Below, piece after piece: positions 5,781 to 11,425 of a stretch of 11,425 bases of DNA. Each line of letters begins with the position of its first letter. Position 1 is the first letter of the stretch. The position numbers were made by a program, and so were the translations under genes. Location of the stretch: contig JAISAK010000269.1 of NCBI GenBank assembly GCA_031266695.1, forward strand, positions 1 to 11,425. The letters run 5' to 3'. The notes under the pieces were generated by a model. That model was given only the letters and a program-made list of their open reading frames with translations. It had not been told where the DNA came from and ran no database searches. Source of the DNA: Treponema sp. GTDB lineage: Bacteria > Spirochaetota > Spirochaetia > Treponematales > Breznakiellaceae.

Positions 5781-7781
5781 ATGAATAAACGTGTGTTGCT
5801 TATTGTGGGAATCGCCGGAGCGCTGGTGATCCTTCTGTGCCTTGGCGGAATTATTTTTTTCGGGGGGAAAAGATCCGGTTCCGCCGGGAAGGAAAACGGC
5901 TTTACCGCCGCGGACGCCCGGGTTGATACGGTCAGACAGAATACCATGAGGCTTGCCCTTGATTATCTTGAGGCCGGTGAATTTCAGCGGGCCCTGGATT
6001 TAATGGACCGGCTTCTTATTGAAGACCCCAATGACGGCGAGGCGAAGGCCCTTCAGGAACGGATTTTGCTGGAACAGCGCCTTGCCGTCGAGGCAAGGGA
6101 TCGCCTCGCCGAGGCCGCCGCCGCCGGAAACCGCCCCGACCCGGCCCCTCCCTCCGCCGCGGAAATCGCGGCGGCCGCGCAGCTTGCCGCGGAGCGCCGC
6201 AGGGCGGCCGAGGAGGAACAGCTCAGGGCGGAAACCGCCGCTGCCGCGCGGGCCGCCGCCGAGGCGGAGCGCAGGGCCGAGGCCGAGGTGGAAGCGGCGC
6301 GCCGCAGAGCCGAGGCGGAAGAAATGGCCAGGGCTTCACAGGAACTCCAGGCCCGGATGCGCGCCGTCAACGATCTTGTTTCCCAGGCCAAGGGCCTGCT
6401 CCTGAAGGACGACCTTGCCGGGGCTTCCCGTGTTTTTTCCGAGGCCCGTTCCCGCATGCCCGAAGGCGAACCGCGCTTTGAGGCCCAGAAGCTTGCGGAC
6501 ATGGCCGACGCTTATTACGATGTTTTTTACCGCCACCCGAACACCGCGGAAGGAACGGAGGCAGGCGGGCTCCTGTCCGCCCTTGCTACGGAAGCCGCGG
6601 GCAAGGATCCCACCCAGGCTCTTCCGCATTATACCCTGGGCAAGTTCAACAGGGACAAGCTTCAGTGGGATAAGGCAATAGACGGATTCCGCGAAGCGGC
6701 GCGGCTTGAGCCCGAGAATTACGTTTATTCCTTTGAGCTGGGGAGGAGTTTTTTTTCCTCCCGGCGTTACGTTGACGCGCGGGAATCCTTTATGACTACC
6801 ACAAGGCTCAATCCCAAATTCGAACCGGGCTGGTACAACCTGGGCGGCACCCTGCGGGTTTTGAACCGCCCGGATGACGCCCTTGCCGCTTACCGCCAGG
6901 CCCTCGCGGTGAAGGCCGATTACGCGGTTGCCCACCGGGAGGTGGGGCGCCTGCTGCTTGCCCGGGGCGATACCCAGGGCGCCATCAATTCCTTCGGCGC
7001 GGCGCTCCGGTACAATCCCGGCGATCTGGCCTCCCTCCGCGAGCTGGGCGCCGCCCAAAGCACCGCGGAAAACTTCAGCGCCGCCGAGGCTTCCTTTACC
7101 CGGGCCCTGCAGGCGGCGCCCGCCGACCCCCAGACCAACTACAACATGGCGGTGGTAAAACTCGCGCTGGGCAAGAACGCCGAAGCCCTTCGTTATGCGA
7201 AACAAGCGGCGGAAGGCAGCGCGTCAAACGCGGTGTACGCCTATACCCTGGGGCTTGCCTATGAAGCTTCCGGCAGCGAAGACGACGCGGCCTCCGCCTA
7301 CCTGAAAGCCCTGTCCCTTGATCCGAAATATGTGAAGCCCCGGGCAAACCTCGGAAGCCTGTACCTTTCCGGGGGCCGGATTGGCGAAGCCCTCCGCTGT
7401 CTCAACGAAGGCCTTAACCTTGAACCGGCCAATTTTGAGATAAACAATAACCTGGGCGCCGTTTACGCGCGCATGGAAAGCTGGGATTCCGCGGTGGAAT
7501 ATCTTGAGCGGGCCCTCGCGCTTGAGCCAAATCACCCCACGGCGCTTTTTAACCTTGCCAGGGCCTATGTGGGTTCCGGGGATTTTGCCGGGGCGCGGAA
7601 TTCCTATCAGGCCGTGCTGCGGCTTGCCCCGGATAATTGGGATGCCCTCTTTGAGCTTGGCAAGATCAGCGCCACTTTGGGAAACTCCGACGAGGCAAAA
7701 AAATATCTGCAGGATCTGCTGAACCGTAACGCCTCTTACAAGGGAAAAACCGAGGCGGAGCGGATCCTGGCCGGCTTATAG
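5781..7781 (+). CDS. Large membrane-anchored TPR protein with Ala/Glu/Arg helix
   Basis: The 666-aa product has an N-terminal transmembrane helix (about 5-27) that ends in FFGGKR with no cleavage site, so it is probably an inner-membrane protein with a periplasmic bulk. A lone TPR-like unit (about 54-86) is followed by a low-complexity Ala/Glu/Arg helix (about 125-195), likely a long coiled coil or single alpha-helix like the TolA stalk. About eleven consecutive 34-residue TPR units run from about 282 to 654. They are recognisable by repeats such as YTLGLAYEASGSEDDAASAY (488-507) and NNLGAVYARMESWDSAVEYL (557-576). An AGGAGAG lies about 8 nt upstream of the ATG. It is downstream of the exported TPR gene, and its stop overlaps the next gene's AGGAGG. 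This is a protein-interaction scaffold; its function is unassigned. Confidence 0.85.
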   Translation: MNKRVLLIVGIAGALVILLCLGGIIFFGGKRSGSAGKENGFTAADARVDTVRQNTMRLALDYLEAGEFQRALDLMDRLLIEDPNDGEAKALQERILLEQRLAVEARDRLAEAAAAGNRPDPAPPSAAEIAAAAQLAAERRRAAEEEQLRAETAAAARAAAEAERRAEAEVEAARRRAEAEEMARASQELQARMRAVNDLVSQAKGLLLKDDLAGASRVFSEARSRMPEGEPRFEAQKLADMADAYYDVFYRHPNTAEGTEAGGLLSALATEAAGKDPTQALPHYTLGKFNRDKLQWDKAIDGFREAARLEPENYVYSFELGRSFFSSRRYVDARESFMTTTRLNPKFEPGWYNLGGTLRVLNRPDDALAAYRQALAVKADYAVAHREVGRLLLARGDTQGAINSFGAALRYNPGDLASLRELGAAQSTAENFSAAEASFTRALQAAPADPQTNYNMAVVKLALGKNAEALRYAKQAAEGSASNAVYAYTLGLAYEASGSEDDAASAYLKALSLDPKYVKPRANLGSLYLSGGRIGEALRCLNEGLNLEPANFEINNNLGAVYARMESWDSAVEYLERALALEPNHPTALFNLARAYVGSGDFAGARNSYQAVLRLAPDNWDALFELGKISATLGNSDEAKKYLQDLLNRNASYKGKTEAERILAGL

Positions 7782-7789
7782 GAGGCCGA

Positions 7790-8059
7790 ATGAACGCTGT
7801 TATTACCGTCGTTGGTTCCGACAAAGTCGGCATTATAGCGAAGGTCTCCGCCTTTCTCGCGGAACGGAATATCAATATCGAAGACATAAGCCAAACCGTG
7901 TTGAGCGGCAATTTTGTCATGATGATGATGGTTGACCTTTCTTCAAGCGCGAAGGTTCCGGAGGACGTGAAGCGGGAACTCTCCGAGATGGGAGAAGCCA
8001 TGAACGTTTCCATCAGCATGATGCACGAAAAAGTTTTTTCGGCAATGCATAGGATTTAA
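7790..8059 (+). CDS. ACT-domain protein, UPF0237 family
   Basis: The 89-aa protein is a single ACT domain of the UPF0237 type. It shows the N-terminal strand AVITVVGSDKVGIIAKVSAFL (3-23) with the ligand-loop motif DKVGI (11-15), then NINIEDISQTVL (27-38) and FVMMMMVDL (42-50). ACT domains bind small ligands, usually amino acids, and dimerise; this family is related to the GcvR regulators. The start is set by AGGAGG at 7780-7785, which overlaps the stop of the TPR gene. The UPF0210 gene follows after 78 nt, a neighbour pairing seen widely in bacteria, so the two products probably act together. The ligand is unknown. The length is normal for the family. Confidence 0.92.
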   Translation: MNAVITVVGSDKVGIIAKVSAFLAERNINIEDISQTVLSGNFVMMMMVDLSSSAKVPEDVKRELSEMGEAMNVSISMMHEKVFSAMHRI

Positions 8060-8088
8060 AAAAATAATAAATTATTTTTTTAAATCCT
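8051..8088 (+). repeat. Perfect 18-bp AT-rich inverted repeat over the ACT gene stop
   Basis: Arms 8051-8068 (AGGATTTAAAAAAATAAT) and 8071-8088 are exact reverse complements with a 2-nt AA centre. The arms include the last codons and TAA stop of the ACT gene (8057-8059). The stem is almost entirely A-T, with two G-C pairs at its base, so it is long but weak for a terminator. The symmetry could act as an attenuator, a processing site or an operator between the ACT and UPF0210 genes. The bidirectional A7/T7 tracts could also support weak termination on either strand. Confidence 0.7.
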
Positions 8089-8091
8089 TTA

Positions 8092-8114
8092 GGAGAAAAA
8101 CTTCGTTTTTCTCC
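8092..8114 (+). repeat. Perfect 9-bp hairpin upstream of the UPF0210 gene
   Basis: GGAGAAAAA (8092-8100) and TTTTTCTCC (8106-8114) are exact inverted copies with a CTTCG loop. It starts 3 nt after the larger inverted repeat and ends 23 nt before the UPF0210 start codon. No T-run follows directly, only TTTTT at 8121-8125 after ATCCGG. It may be a 5'-leader structure controlling UPF0210 relative to ACT. The UPF0210 Shine-Dalgarno (AAGGA at 8127-8131) lies outside the stem. Confidence 0.6.
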
Positions 8115-8137
8115 ATCCGGTTTTTCAAGGATGCCCT

Positions 8138-9493
8138 ATGCTTTTTACGCCTTTTGAAATAAAAGAAACGGTGGATATGTTCCTCCGCTATAAACTCGAT
8201 ATCCGGGCAATTACCCTGGGAGTGTCCCTCCTTGACTGCGCCTGCGCGGGGGGCGGGGAAACGCGGAGAAAGATCCGGGAAAAGCTGCTGCGCCTTGCCG
8301 GCCCCCTTGTTAAAACCGGACGGGACATAGAAATCGAATACGGCATTCCCATTATCAACAAACGGATTGCCGTTACCCCCATCGCGCTGGTTGCAGCTTC
8401 CTGCGACGAGAAAGATTACACTCCCTTTGCAAAGGCCCTTGACGAAGTGAGCGGCGAGCTGGGGGTTGATTTTATCGGCGGCTTTTCCGCCCTGGTGCAG
8501 AAGGGGTTTTCGGAAGGCGATCGGCGGCTTGTCGATTCCATCCCCGGAGCCCTTGCGGCAACGGAACGGGTTTGCGCGTCGGTTAATGTGGCGAGCAGCA
8601 AAAGCGGAATCAACATGGACGCGGTCAGGCGCATGGGCGGGATAATCAAGGCCACGGCGGAGGCAAGCGCGGACGGTATCGGCTGCGCCAAACTGGTGGT
8701 ATTCTGCAACGCGCCGGAGGATAATCCCTTTATGGCCGGAGCTTTCCACGGGCCCGGCGAAGGGGAAAGCTGCCTTAATGTGGGCGTGTCCGGCCCGGGC
8801 GTGGTAAAGGCCGCGCTGGAAAACCACCGTGACGCAAGCTTTGACGAACTGGCGGATAGTATCAAAAAGACCGCCTTTAAAATCACCCGGATGGGTCAGC
8901 GTGTCGGCATGGAGGCGGCGCGGCGCCTGGGGGTTCCCTTCGGCATACTGGACCTTTCCCTTGCCCCCACTCCGGCGGTGGGCGATTCGGTTGCCCGCAT
9001 CCTTGAAGAAATGGGTCTTGAGTCCGTGGGAAGCCACGGCGCCACCGCGGCGCTGGCCCTGCTTACCGACATGGTGAAGAAGGGCGGGGTTATGGCTTCC
9101 ACCCACGTGGGCGGATTTTCCGGGGCCTTTATCCCGGTTTCCGAGGACGAGGGCATGGTCGCCGCGGTCCGCTCCGGTTCCATCGGTCTGGACAAACTGG
9201 AGGCCCTGACCAGCGTCTGTTCCGTGGGCCTCGACATGATAGCCCTTCCCGGCGATACTTCAGCCTCTACCATCGCCGCCATCATCGCCGACGAAATGGC
9301 CATCGGCATGGTGAACAACAAAACCACGGCGGTCAGGGTCATCCCCGTGCCGGGGAAAAAAGAAGGCGACTGGGTTGAATTCGGCGGCCTCCTGGGAGGC
9401 GCTCCGGTTCTGGGCCTAAACCCCGCGGGAAGCGAGGTTTTTATCAACCGGGGCGGGAGGATTCCTGCGCCGATACACAGCTTCCGCAACTGA
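8138..9493 (+). CDS. UPF0210 (DUF711, 'PFL family') protein
   Basis: The 451-aa protein is full length for UPF0210, a conserved family often labelled 'PFL family protein' because its fold resembles pyruvate formate-lyase. No reaction is established. Typical stretches are [15 protein letters not shown] (21-35), [16 protein letters not shown] (69-84), SINP-like [17 protein letters not shown] (146-162), [13 protein letters not shown] [11 protein letters not shown] (275-285), and [19 protein letters not shown] (322-340), all in the expected order. There is no signal peptide, so it is cytoplasmic. The start is set by AAGGA at 8127-8131, 6 nt before the ATG. Its pairing with the ACT gene suggests ACT senses a ligand for it. 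The 3' end, including the stop codon, lies in a 47-bp duplication that leaves the reading frame intact. Confidence 0.92.
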   Translation: MLFTPFEIKETVDMFLRYKLDIRAITLGVSLLDCACAGGGETRRKIREKLLRLAGPLVKTGRDIEIEYGIPIINKRIAVTPIALVAASCDEKDYTPFAKALDEVSGELGVDFIGGFSALVQKGFSEGDRRLVDSIPGALAATERVCASVNVASSKSGINMDAVRRMGGIIKATAEASADGIGCAKLVVFCNAPEDNPFMAGAFHGPGEGESCLNVGVSGPGVVKAALENHRDASFDELADSIKKTAFKITRMGQRVGMEAARRLGVPFGILDLSLAPTPAVGDSVARILEEMGLESVGSHGATAALALLTDMVKKGGVMASTHVGGFSGAFIPVSEDEGMVAAVRSGSIGLDKLEALTSVCSVGLDMIALPGDTSASTIAAIIADEMAIGMVNNKTTAVRVIPVPGKKEGDWVEFGGLLGGAPVLGLNPAGSEVFINRGGRIPAPIHSFRN

Positions 9494-9561
9494 CGAAATC
9501 CCCCGGCGCCGGCGCTGCGCCGATACACAGCTTCCGCAACTGACGAAATCCCCCGGCGCCG
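9465..9561 (+). repeat. 47-bp perfect direct repeat, period 50, spanning the UPF0210 stop
   Basis: Copies 9465-9511 and 9515-9561 are identical and separated by GCG. Copy 1 encodes the last nine UPF0210 residues (APIHSFRN region) plus TGA at 9491-9493 and 18 nt of 3' flank. Copy 2 lies wholly in the gap before the convergent ABC gene. Each unit is bounded by short inverted ends, GCGCCG and CGGCGC (for example 9467-9472 and 9504-9509), and the junction holds the palindrome CCGGCGCCGG (9503-9512). This looks like a recent tandem duplication. The region 9494-9579 holds no gene, and no T-tailed terminator was seen in it. Confidence 0.9.
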
Positions 9562-9579
9562 AAATGACATCGTTAGGCG

Positions 9580-10374
9580 TTATATATCCGGCCGGTACCC
9601 CCTGTAAATTTCGTCCGCTGTTCCGGTTTTTACAATTCTGCCCCGCTCCATCACCGCGATCCGGTCGCAGAGGTAGTACACCGCGTCGATGTTATGGGAG
9701 ATGAAAAGCAGGGCCATCCCCAGGCTTTCGTGAAGTTCCCGAAAGAGGTTTAAAATCTGGGCGCCCACGGAAACGTCAAGGGCGCTTACCGCCTCGTCGG
9801 CGATGACAAGTTTCGGTTTCAGCATCAGGGCCCGGCCGATGCAGACCCGCTGTTTCTGGCCGCCGGACAATTCGTTAACCCGCCGGGTTTTATAAGACGG
9901 GTCCAGTCCCACCAGTTCCAGCATTTCATCCACCTGCTTTGCCCTTTCCCTTTTGGCGCCGCGCCGGTGTATGACCAGAGGTTCTTCCAGAATCCAGCCT
10001 ATGCGTTTGACCGGGTTGAGGGACGCGCCGGGGTCCTGAAAAACTACCTGAACCTTCAGGGCCTTTTCCCGCCGCGCCGCGTAAGCCGGACCCTGCCGCC
10101 CGGAACCCGGCCCTCCGAAATTCCGGCGGCCCCTGTCCTGACGCAGCCCGTCGATAAAGATCTCTCCTTCGTAGCCGATAAGCCCCAGGACGCACCGGCC
10201 CAGGGTGGTTTTACCGCAGCCCGAGGGGCCTACAAGGCCAAAAATTTCCCCCTCCCGAATTTCCAGGTCTATCGAATCCAGCGCGGACTTTGTTGTTTTT
10301 TTTCCGAAGATTCCGTGGGTACGGGTTATATAAGAGGCGCTTATTTTGTTTACTTTGAGGATGTTAGCCGACAT
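9580..10374 (-). CDS. ABC transporter ATP-binding protein, Opp/Dpp type (OppF/DppF-like)
   Basis: The 264-aa product is the ATPase of a peptide- or nickel-type importer. In this numbering it has Walker A GPSGCGKT (49-56), Q-loop VVFQDP with Q113, signature LSGGQ (169-173), Walker B LVIADE ending at E194, D-loop SALD and switch H227. The [10 protein letters not shown] motif is typical of OppF/DppF. I place the start at the ATG ending at 10374 because GGGGA lies 7 nt upstream and the protein then opens [11 protein letters not shown]. An in-frame ATG ending at 10449 would overlap birA by 86 bp. With the chosen start the overlap is 11 bp. A Gly/Arg-rich insertion (about 78-105) lies between Walker A and the Q-loop. 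The usual C-terminal oligopeptide extension is short or absent. No permease or binding protein is in the window. Confidence 0.88.
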   Translation of the reverse strand: MSANILKVNKISASYITRTHGIFGKKTTKSALDSIDLEIREGEIFGLVGPSGCGKTTLGRCVLGLIGYEGEIFIDGLRQDRGRRNFGGPGSGRQGPAYAARREKALKVQVVFQDPGASLNPVKRIGWILEEPLVIHRRGAKRERAKQVDEMLELVGLDPSYKTRRVNELSGGQKQRVCIGRALMLKPKLVIADEAVSALDVSVGAQILNLFRELHESLGMALLFISHNIDAVYYLCDRIAVMERGRIVKTGTADEIYRGYRPDI

Positions 10375-11260
10375 GCCTTTGTCCCCGGGAATTCCGATAA
10401 ACCCGAAGTTCGCCGGTGACAAAGGGCCGGGCCTCCGTTTCTCCCTCAAGGCGGAGGAGGAGTTCGCCTCCGGGGCCTATGCCGTCAAGTGTACCCGCAA
10501 TGTCCCTTCCCGAATCGGCGGCGCCTTCACTAAAAGTAACCCTTTCGCCCTTTTTGTAGAGCCGCGCCTCAAGCCGGCCGTGCCAGGATTCCGGGCGCGC
10601 GTCCTCCGCTTCCGGCCCTTCCGGCCCCTCTGCCCGGCGCGGCGGCGCTTCAAGCTCCTCGTAGAGCCGGCGAAGAATTTTTTCGAGAAGGGTAAAGCGC
10701 GATTCGGGGGCAATTGCAACGCCCGCCGCCAGGGCAAGGCTTGTCGCCTTATCCCGCGGCAGCCCGGGGAAACGCCTTTGGGATACGTTGATCCCCACGC
10801 CGACAAATACGGTTCCGCCCCGGGCCTCGGCAAGTATGCCCGCGGCCTTGCGGAAGACCGCGGCAGGCCCTGCCCCCGGCGCCGCCGAATCGTCAAATTG
10901 AGGGGACGCGGGGATCATGATGTCATTCGGCCACTTCACCAGAACCTTCCCGGCAAGGGACGGCAAAAAATCCTCAAGGGCAAGGGAAACGGCAAGGCCG
11001 GTCTTTAGGGTCAAAGCCTTCGGAATTTCCCCGGCCCGGGAATAACGAAGAAGTATGGTGAAGGGAAGATTCTCTCCCCGGTTCATGTCCCAGGAGCGGC
11101 CGGCGCGGCCCCTGCCCGCCTCCTGAAAATCGGCGGCCGCCACCGTCCCGTGGGGGCTGCCCTCCGCGGCCAGGGCGCGGGAAACATCCATAGTGCTGGA
11201 AACGATGTTCTCATGGTACACCGGAGCGCCAAAGGGGTTATGCAAAGTAAGCCGCTTCAT
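10364..11260 (-). CDS. birA: Biotin-protein ligase BirA without HTH domain
   Basis: The enzyme activates biotin to biotinyl-AMP and transfers it to the lysine of biotin carrier domains such as acetyl-CoA carboxylase BCCP or oxaloacetate decarboxylase-type subunits. Motifs in the 298-aa protein are STMD (22-25), the nucleotide loop GRGRAGRSW (49-57), KWPND (109-113), KAAGILAEA (138-146) with K138 at the biotin-contact position, and VGVGINV (153-159). A C-terminal beta-barrel follows from about 227. It lacks the N-terminal DNA-binding wing, so it is an enzyme-only form. Unusual Ala/Pro-rich insertions lie at about 117-137 and 205-224. No Shine-Dalgarno is visible, and a stop codon sits just upstream in frame, so this ATG is the only ATG start. 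It overlaps the ABC gene by 11 bp. Confidence 0.92.
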   Translation of the reverse strand: MKRLTLHNPFGAPVYHENIVSSTMDVSRALAAEGSPHGTVAAADFQEAGRGRAGRSWDMNRGENLPFTILLRYSRAGEIPKALTLKTGLAVSLALEDFLPSLAGKVLVKWPNDIMIPASPQFDDSAAPGAGPAAVFRKAAGILAEARGGTVFVGVGINVSQRRFPGLPRDKATSLALAAGVAIAPESRFTLLEKILRRLYEELEAPPRRAEGPEGPEAEDARPESWHGRLEARLYKKGERVTFSEGAADSGRDIAGTLDGIGPGGELLLRLEGETEARPFVTGELRVYRNSRGQRHVG

Positions 11261-11265
11261 AAATC

Positions 11266-11271
11266 TTTATA
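11266..11271 (-). promoter_or_regulatory. Possible extended -10 of birA, implying a leaderless mRNA
   Basis: Read on the minus strand, the bases just before birA give TGATATAAA, an extended -10-like element (TGn plus TATAAA). The start point would fall at or next to the birA ATG. No Shine-Dalgarno precedes the ATG, which agrees with leaderless translation. No good -35 is seen at the expected distance. The alternative is that birA is transcribed from a gene outside the window. Confidence 0.3.
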
Positions 11272-11284
11272 TCACAAAAACCGT

Positions 11285-11307
11285 TACCGGGAAATGGGTT
11301 CCCGGTA
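11285..11307. terminator. Perfect 9-bp hairpin, possible terminator or attenuator before birA
   Basis: TACCGGGAA (11285-11293) and TTCCCGGTA (11299-11307) are exact inverted copies with a 5-nt loop. On the minus strand the stem is followed by ACGG and then TTTTTG, so it could end transcripts of an upstream minus-strand gene or attenuate birA. On the plus strand it is followed by TCTTTCCTTTGTT, which is T-rich but interrupted. The direction is therefore uncertain. Confidence 0.45.
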
Positions 11308-11338
11308 TCTTTCCTTTGTTCCGTCCCTGTGGTAAAGT

Positions 11339-11369
11339 ATTCCCTGACAATCTGAAATTGTCAGGGAAT
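11339..11369. repeat. Perfect 13-bp inverted repeat with CCTGACAA core
   Basis: ATTCCCTGACAAT (11339-11351) and ATTGTCAGGGAAT (11357-11369) are exact inverted copies around a CTGAA loop. The core CCTGACAA/TTGTCAGG recurs in the next inverted repeat. A TATAAT sits between them at 11376-11381. It could be an operator, a REP-like element or the end of a small mobile element. Confidence 0.7.
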
Positions 11370-11382
11370 TCCGATTATAATT

Positions 11383-11424
11383 GTTTGTCAGGCAACGAAT
11401 TAGACAATTCCTTGCCTGACAAAC
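11383..11424. repeat. Long hairpin with TTGTCAGG/CCTGACAA core at the window edge
   Basis: GTTTGTCAGGCAA (11383-11395) pairs exactly with 11412-11424. After a C-C mismatch, GAATT (11397-11401) pairs with AATTC (11406-11410) around an AGAC loop. The total is 18 pairs with one mismatch. The element ends one base before the window edge, so what follows is unknown. Confidence 0.75.
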
Positions 11425-11425
11425 T

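Noticed and set aside
6741..6762. GGGAGGA...TCCTCCC hairpin with a T8 loop as a terminator
   Set aside because: The T-run is in the loop, not after the stem, and the site is inside the TPR coding sequence (codons for GRSFFSSR).
6336..7205. 289-aa minus-strand frame inside the large TPR gene
   Set aside because: It is a shadow of a repetitive TPR coding region, without start context or motifs.
8072..9106. 344-aa minus-strand frame opposite the UPF0210 gene
   Set aside because: It lies antisense to a clear conserved gene, has no recognisable motif, and covers the hairpins and ribosome site of UPF0210.
10375..10449. Upstream in-frame ATG (ending 10449) as the ABC ATPase start
   Set aside because: It would extend the overlap with birA to 86 bp and add a non-conserved Pro/Gly/Arg-rich tail. 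The ATG ending at 10374 has a GGGGA site at proper spacing and a family-typical start.
11339..11425. CRISPR array at the right edge
   Set aside because: The two related elements are inverted repeats of different length and flanks, not regularly spaced identical direct repeats, and no cas gene is in the window.

Overview
This window comes from a moderately GC-rich bacterial chromosome whose intergenic gaps are short and AT-rich. Gene content points to a spirochaete, most likely a Treponema relative. The reasons are several envelope TPR proteins, a UPF0237 ACT gene next to a UPF0210 gene, and a BirA without a DNA-binding domain. This assignment is inference from gene style, not a database match. 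Ten protein genes are supported. I saw no tRNA, rRNA, CRISPR array, transposase or prophage gene.

Layout. (1) 1-143 is a non-coding AT-rich edge holding an imperfect palindrome. (2) 144-4967 is a tight five-gene minus-strand operon. In transcription order it encodes a membrane-anchored TPR protein with a C-terminal Mrr-like fold, a calcineurin-like metallophosphoesterase, a ParB/sulfiredoxin-like 'DGNHR' protein, pyridoxal kinase (pdxY type) and an M28 zinc aminopeptidase. Three of the four junctions are ATGA overlaps and the fourth is a 6-nt gap. (3) 4968-5042 is a 75-bp divergent promoter region whose two Shine-Dalgarno sequences form the arms of a near-perfect palindrome. (4) 5043-9493 is a plus-strand cluster: an exported TPR protein, a large membrane-anchored TPR protein, a UPF0237 ACT protein and a UPF0210 (DUF711, 'PFL family') protein. 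Two perfect hairpins lie between the last two genes. (5) The end of the UPF0210 gene, including its stop codon, is duplicated downstream as a 47-bp direct repeat. (6) 9580-11260 is a convergent minus-strand pair: biotin-protein ligase, then an Opp/Dpp-type ABC ATPase overlapping it by 11 bp. (7) 11261-11425 is non-coding and contains three perfect inverted repeats, two sharing a CCTGACAA/TTGTCAGG core around a TATAAT box.

How the genes may work together. The divergent halves share one regulatory region and both begin with envelope-associated TPR proteins, so a common envelope scaffold role is plausible but unproven. The TPR-Mrr, phosphoesterase and DGNHR-protein trio is translationally coupled and has no textbook function. 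It is the best candidate here for an undescribed module. The ACT/UPF0210 pair is a known conserved partnership of unknown biochemistry. PdxY, BirA, the peptidase and the ABC ATPase are cofactor, protein-turnover and uptake housekeeping genes.
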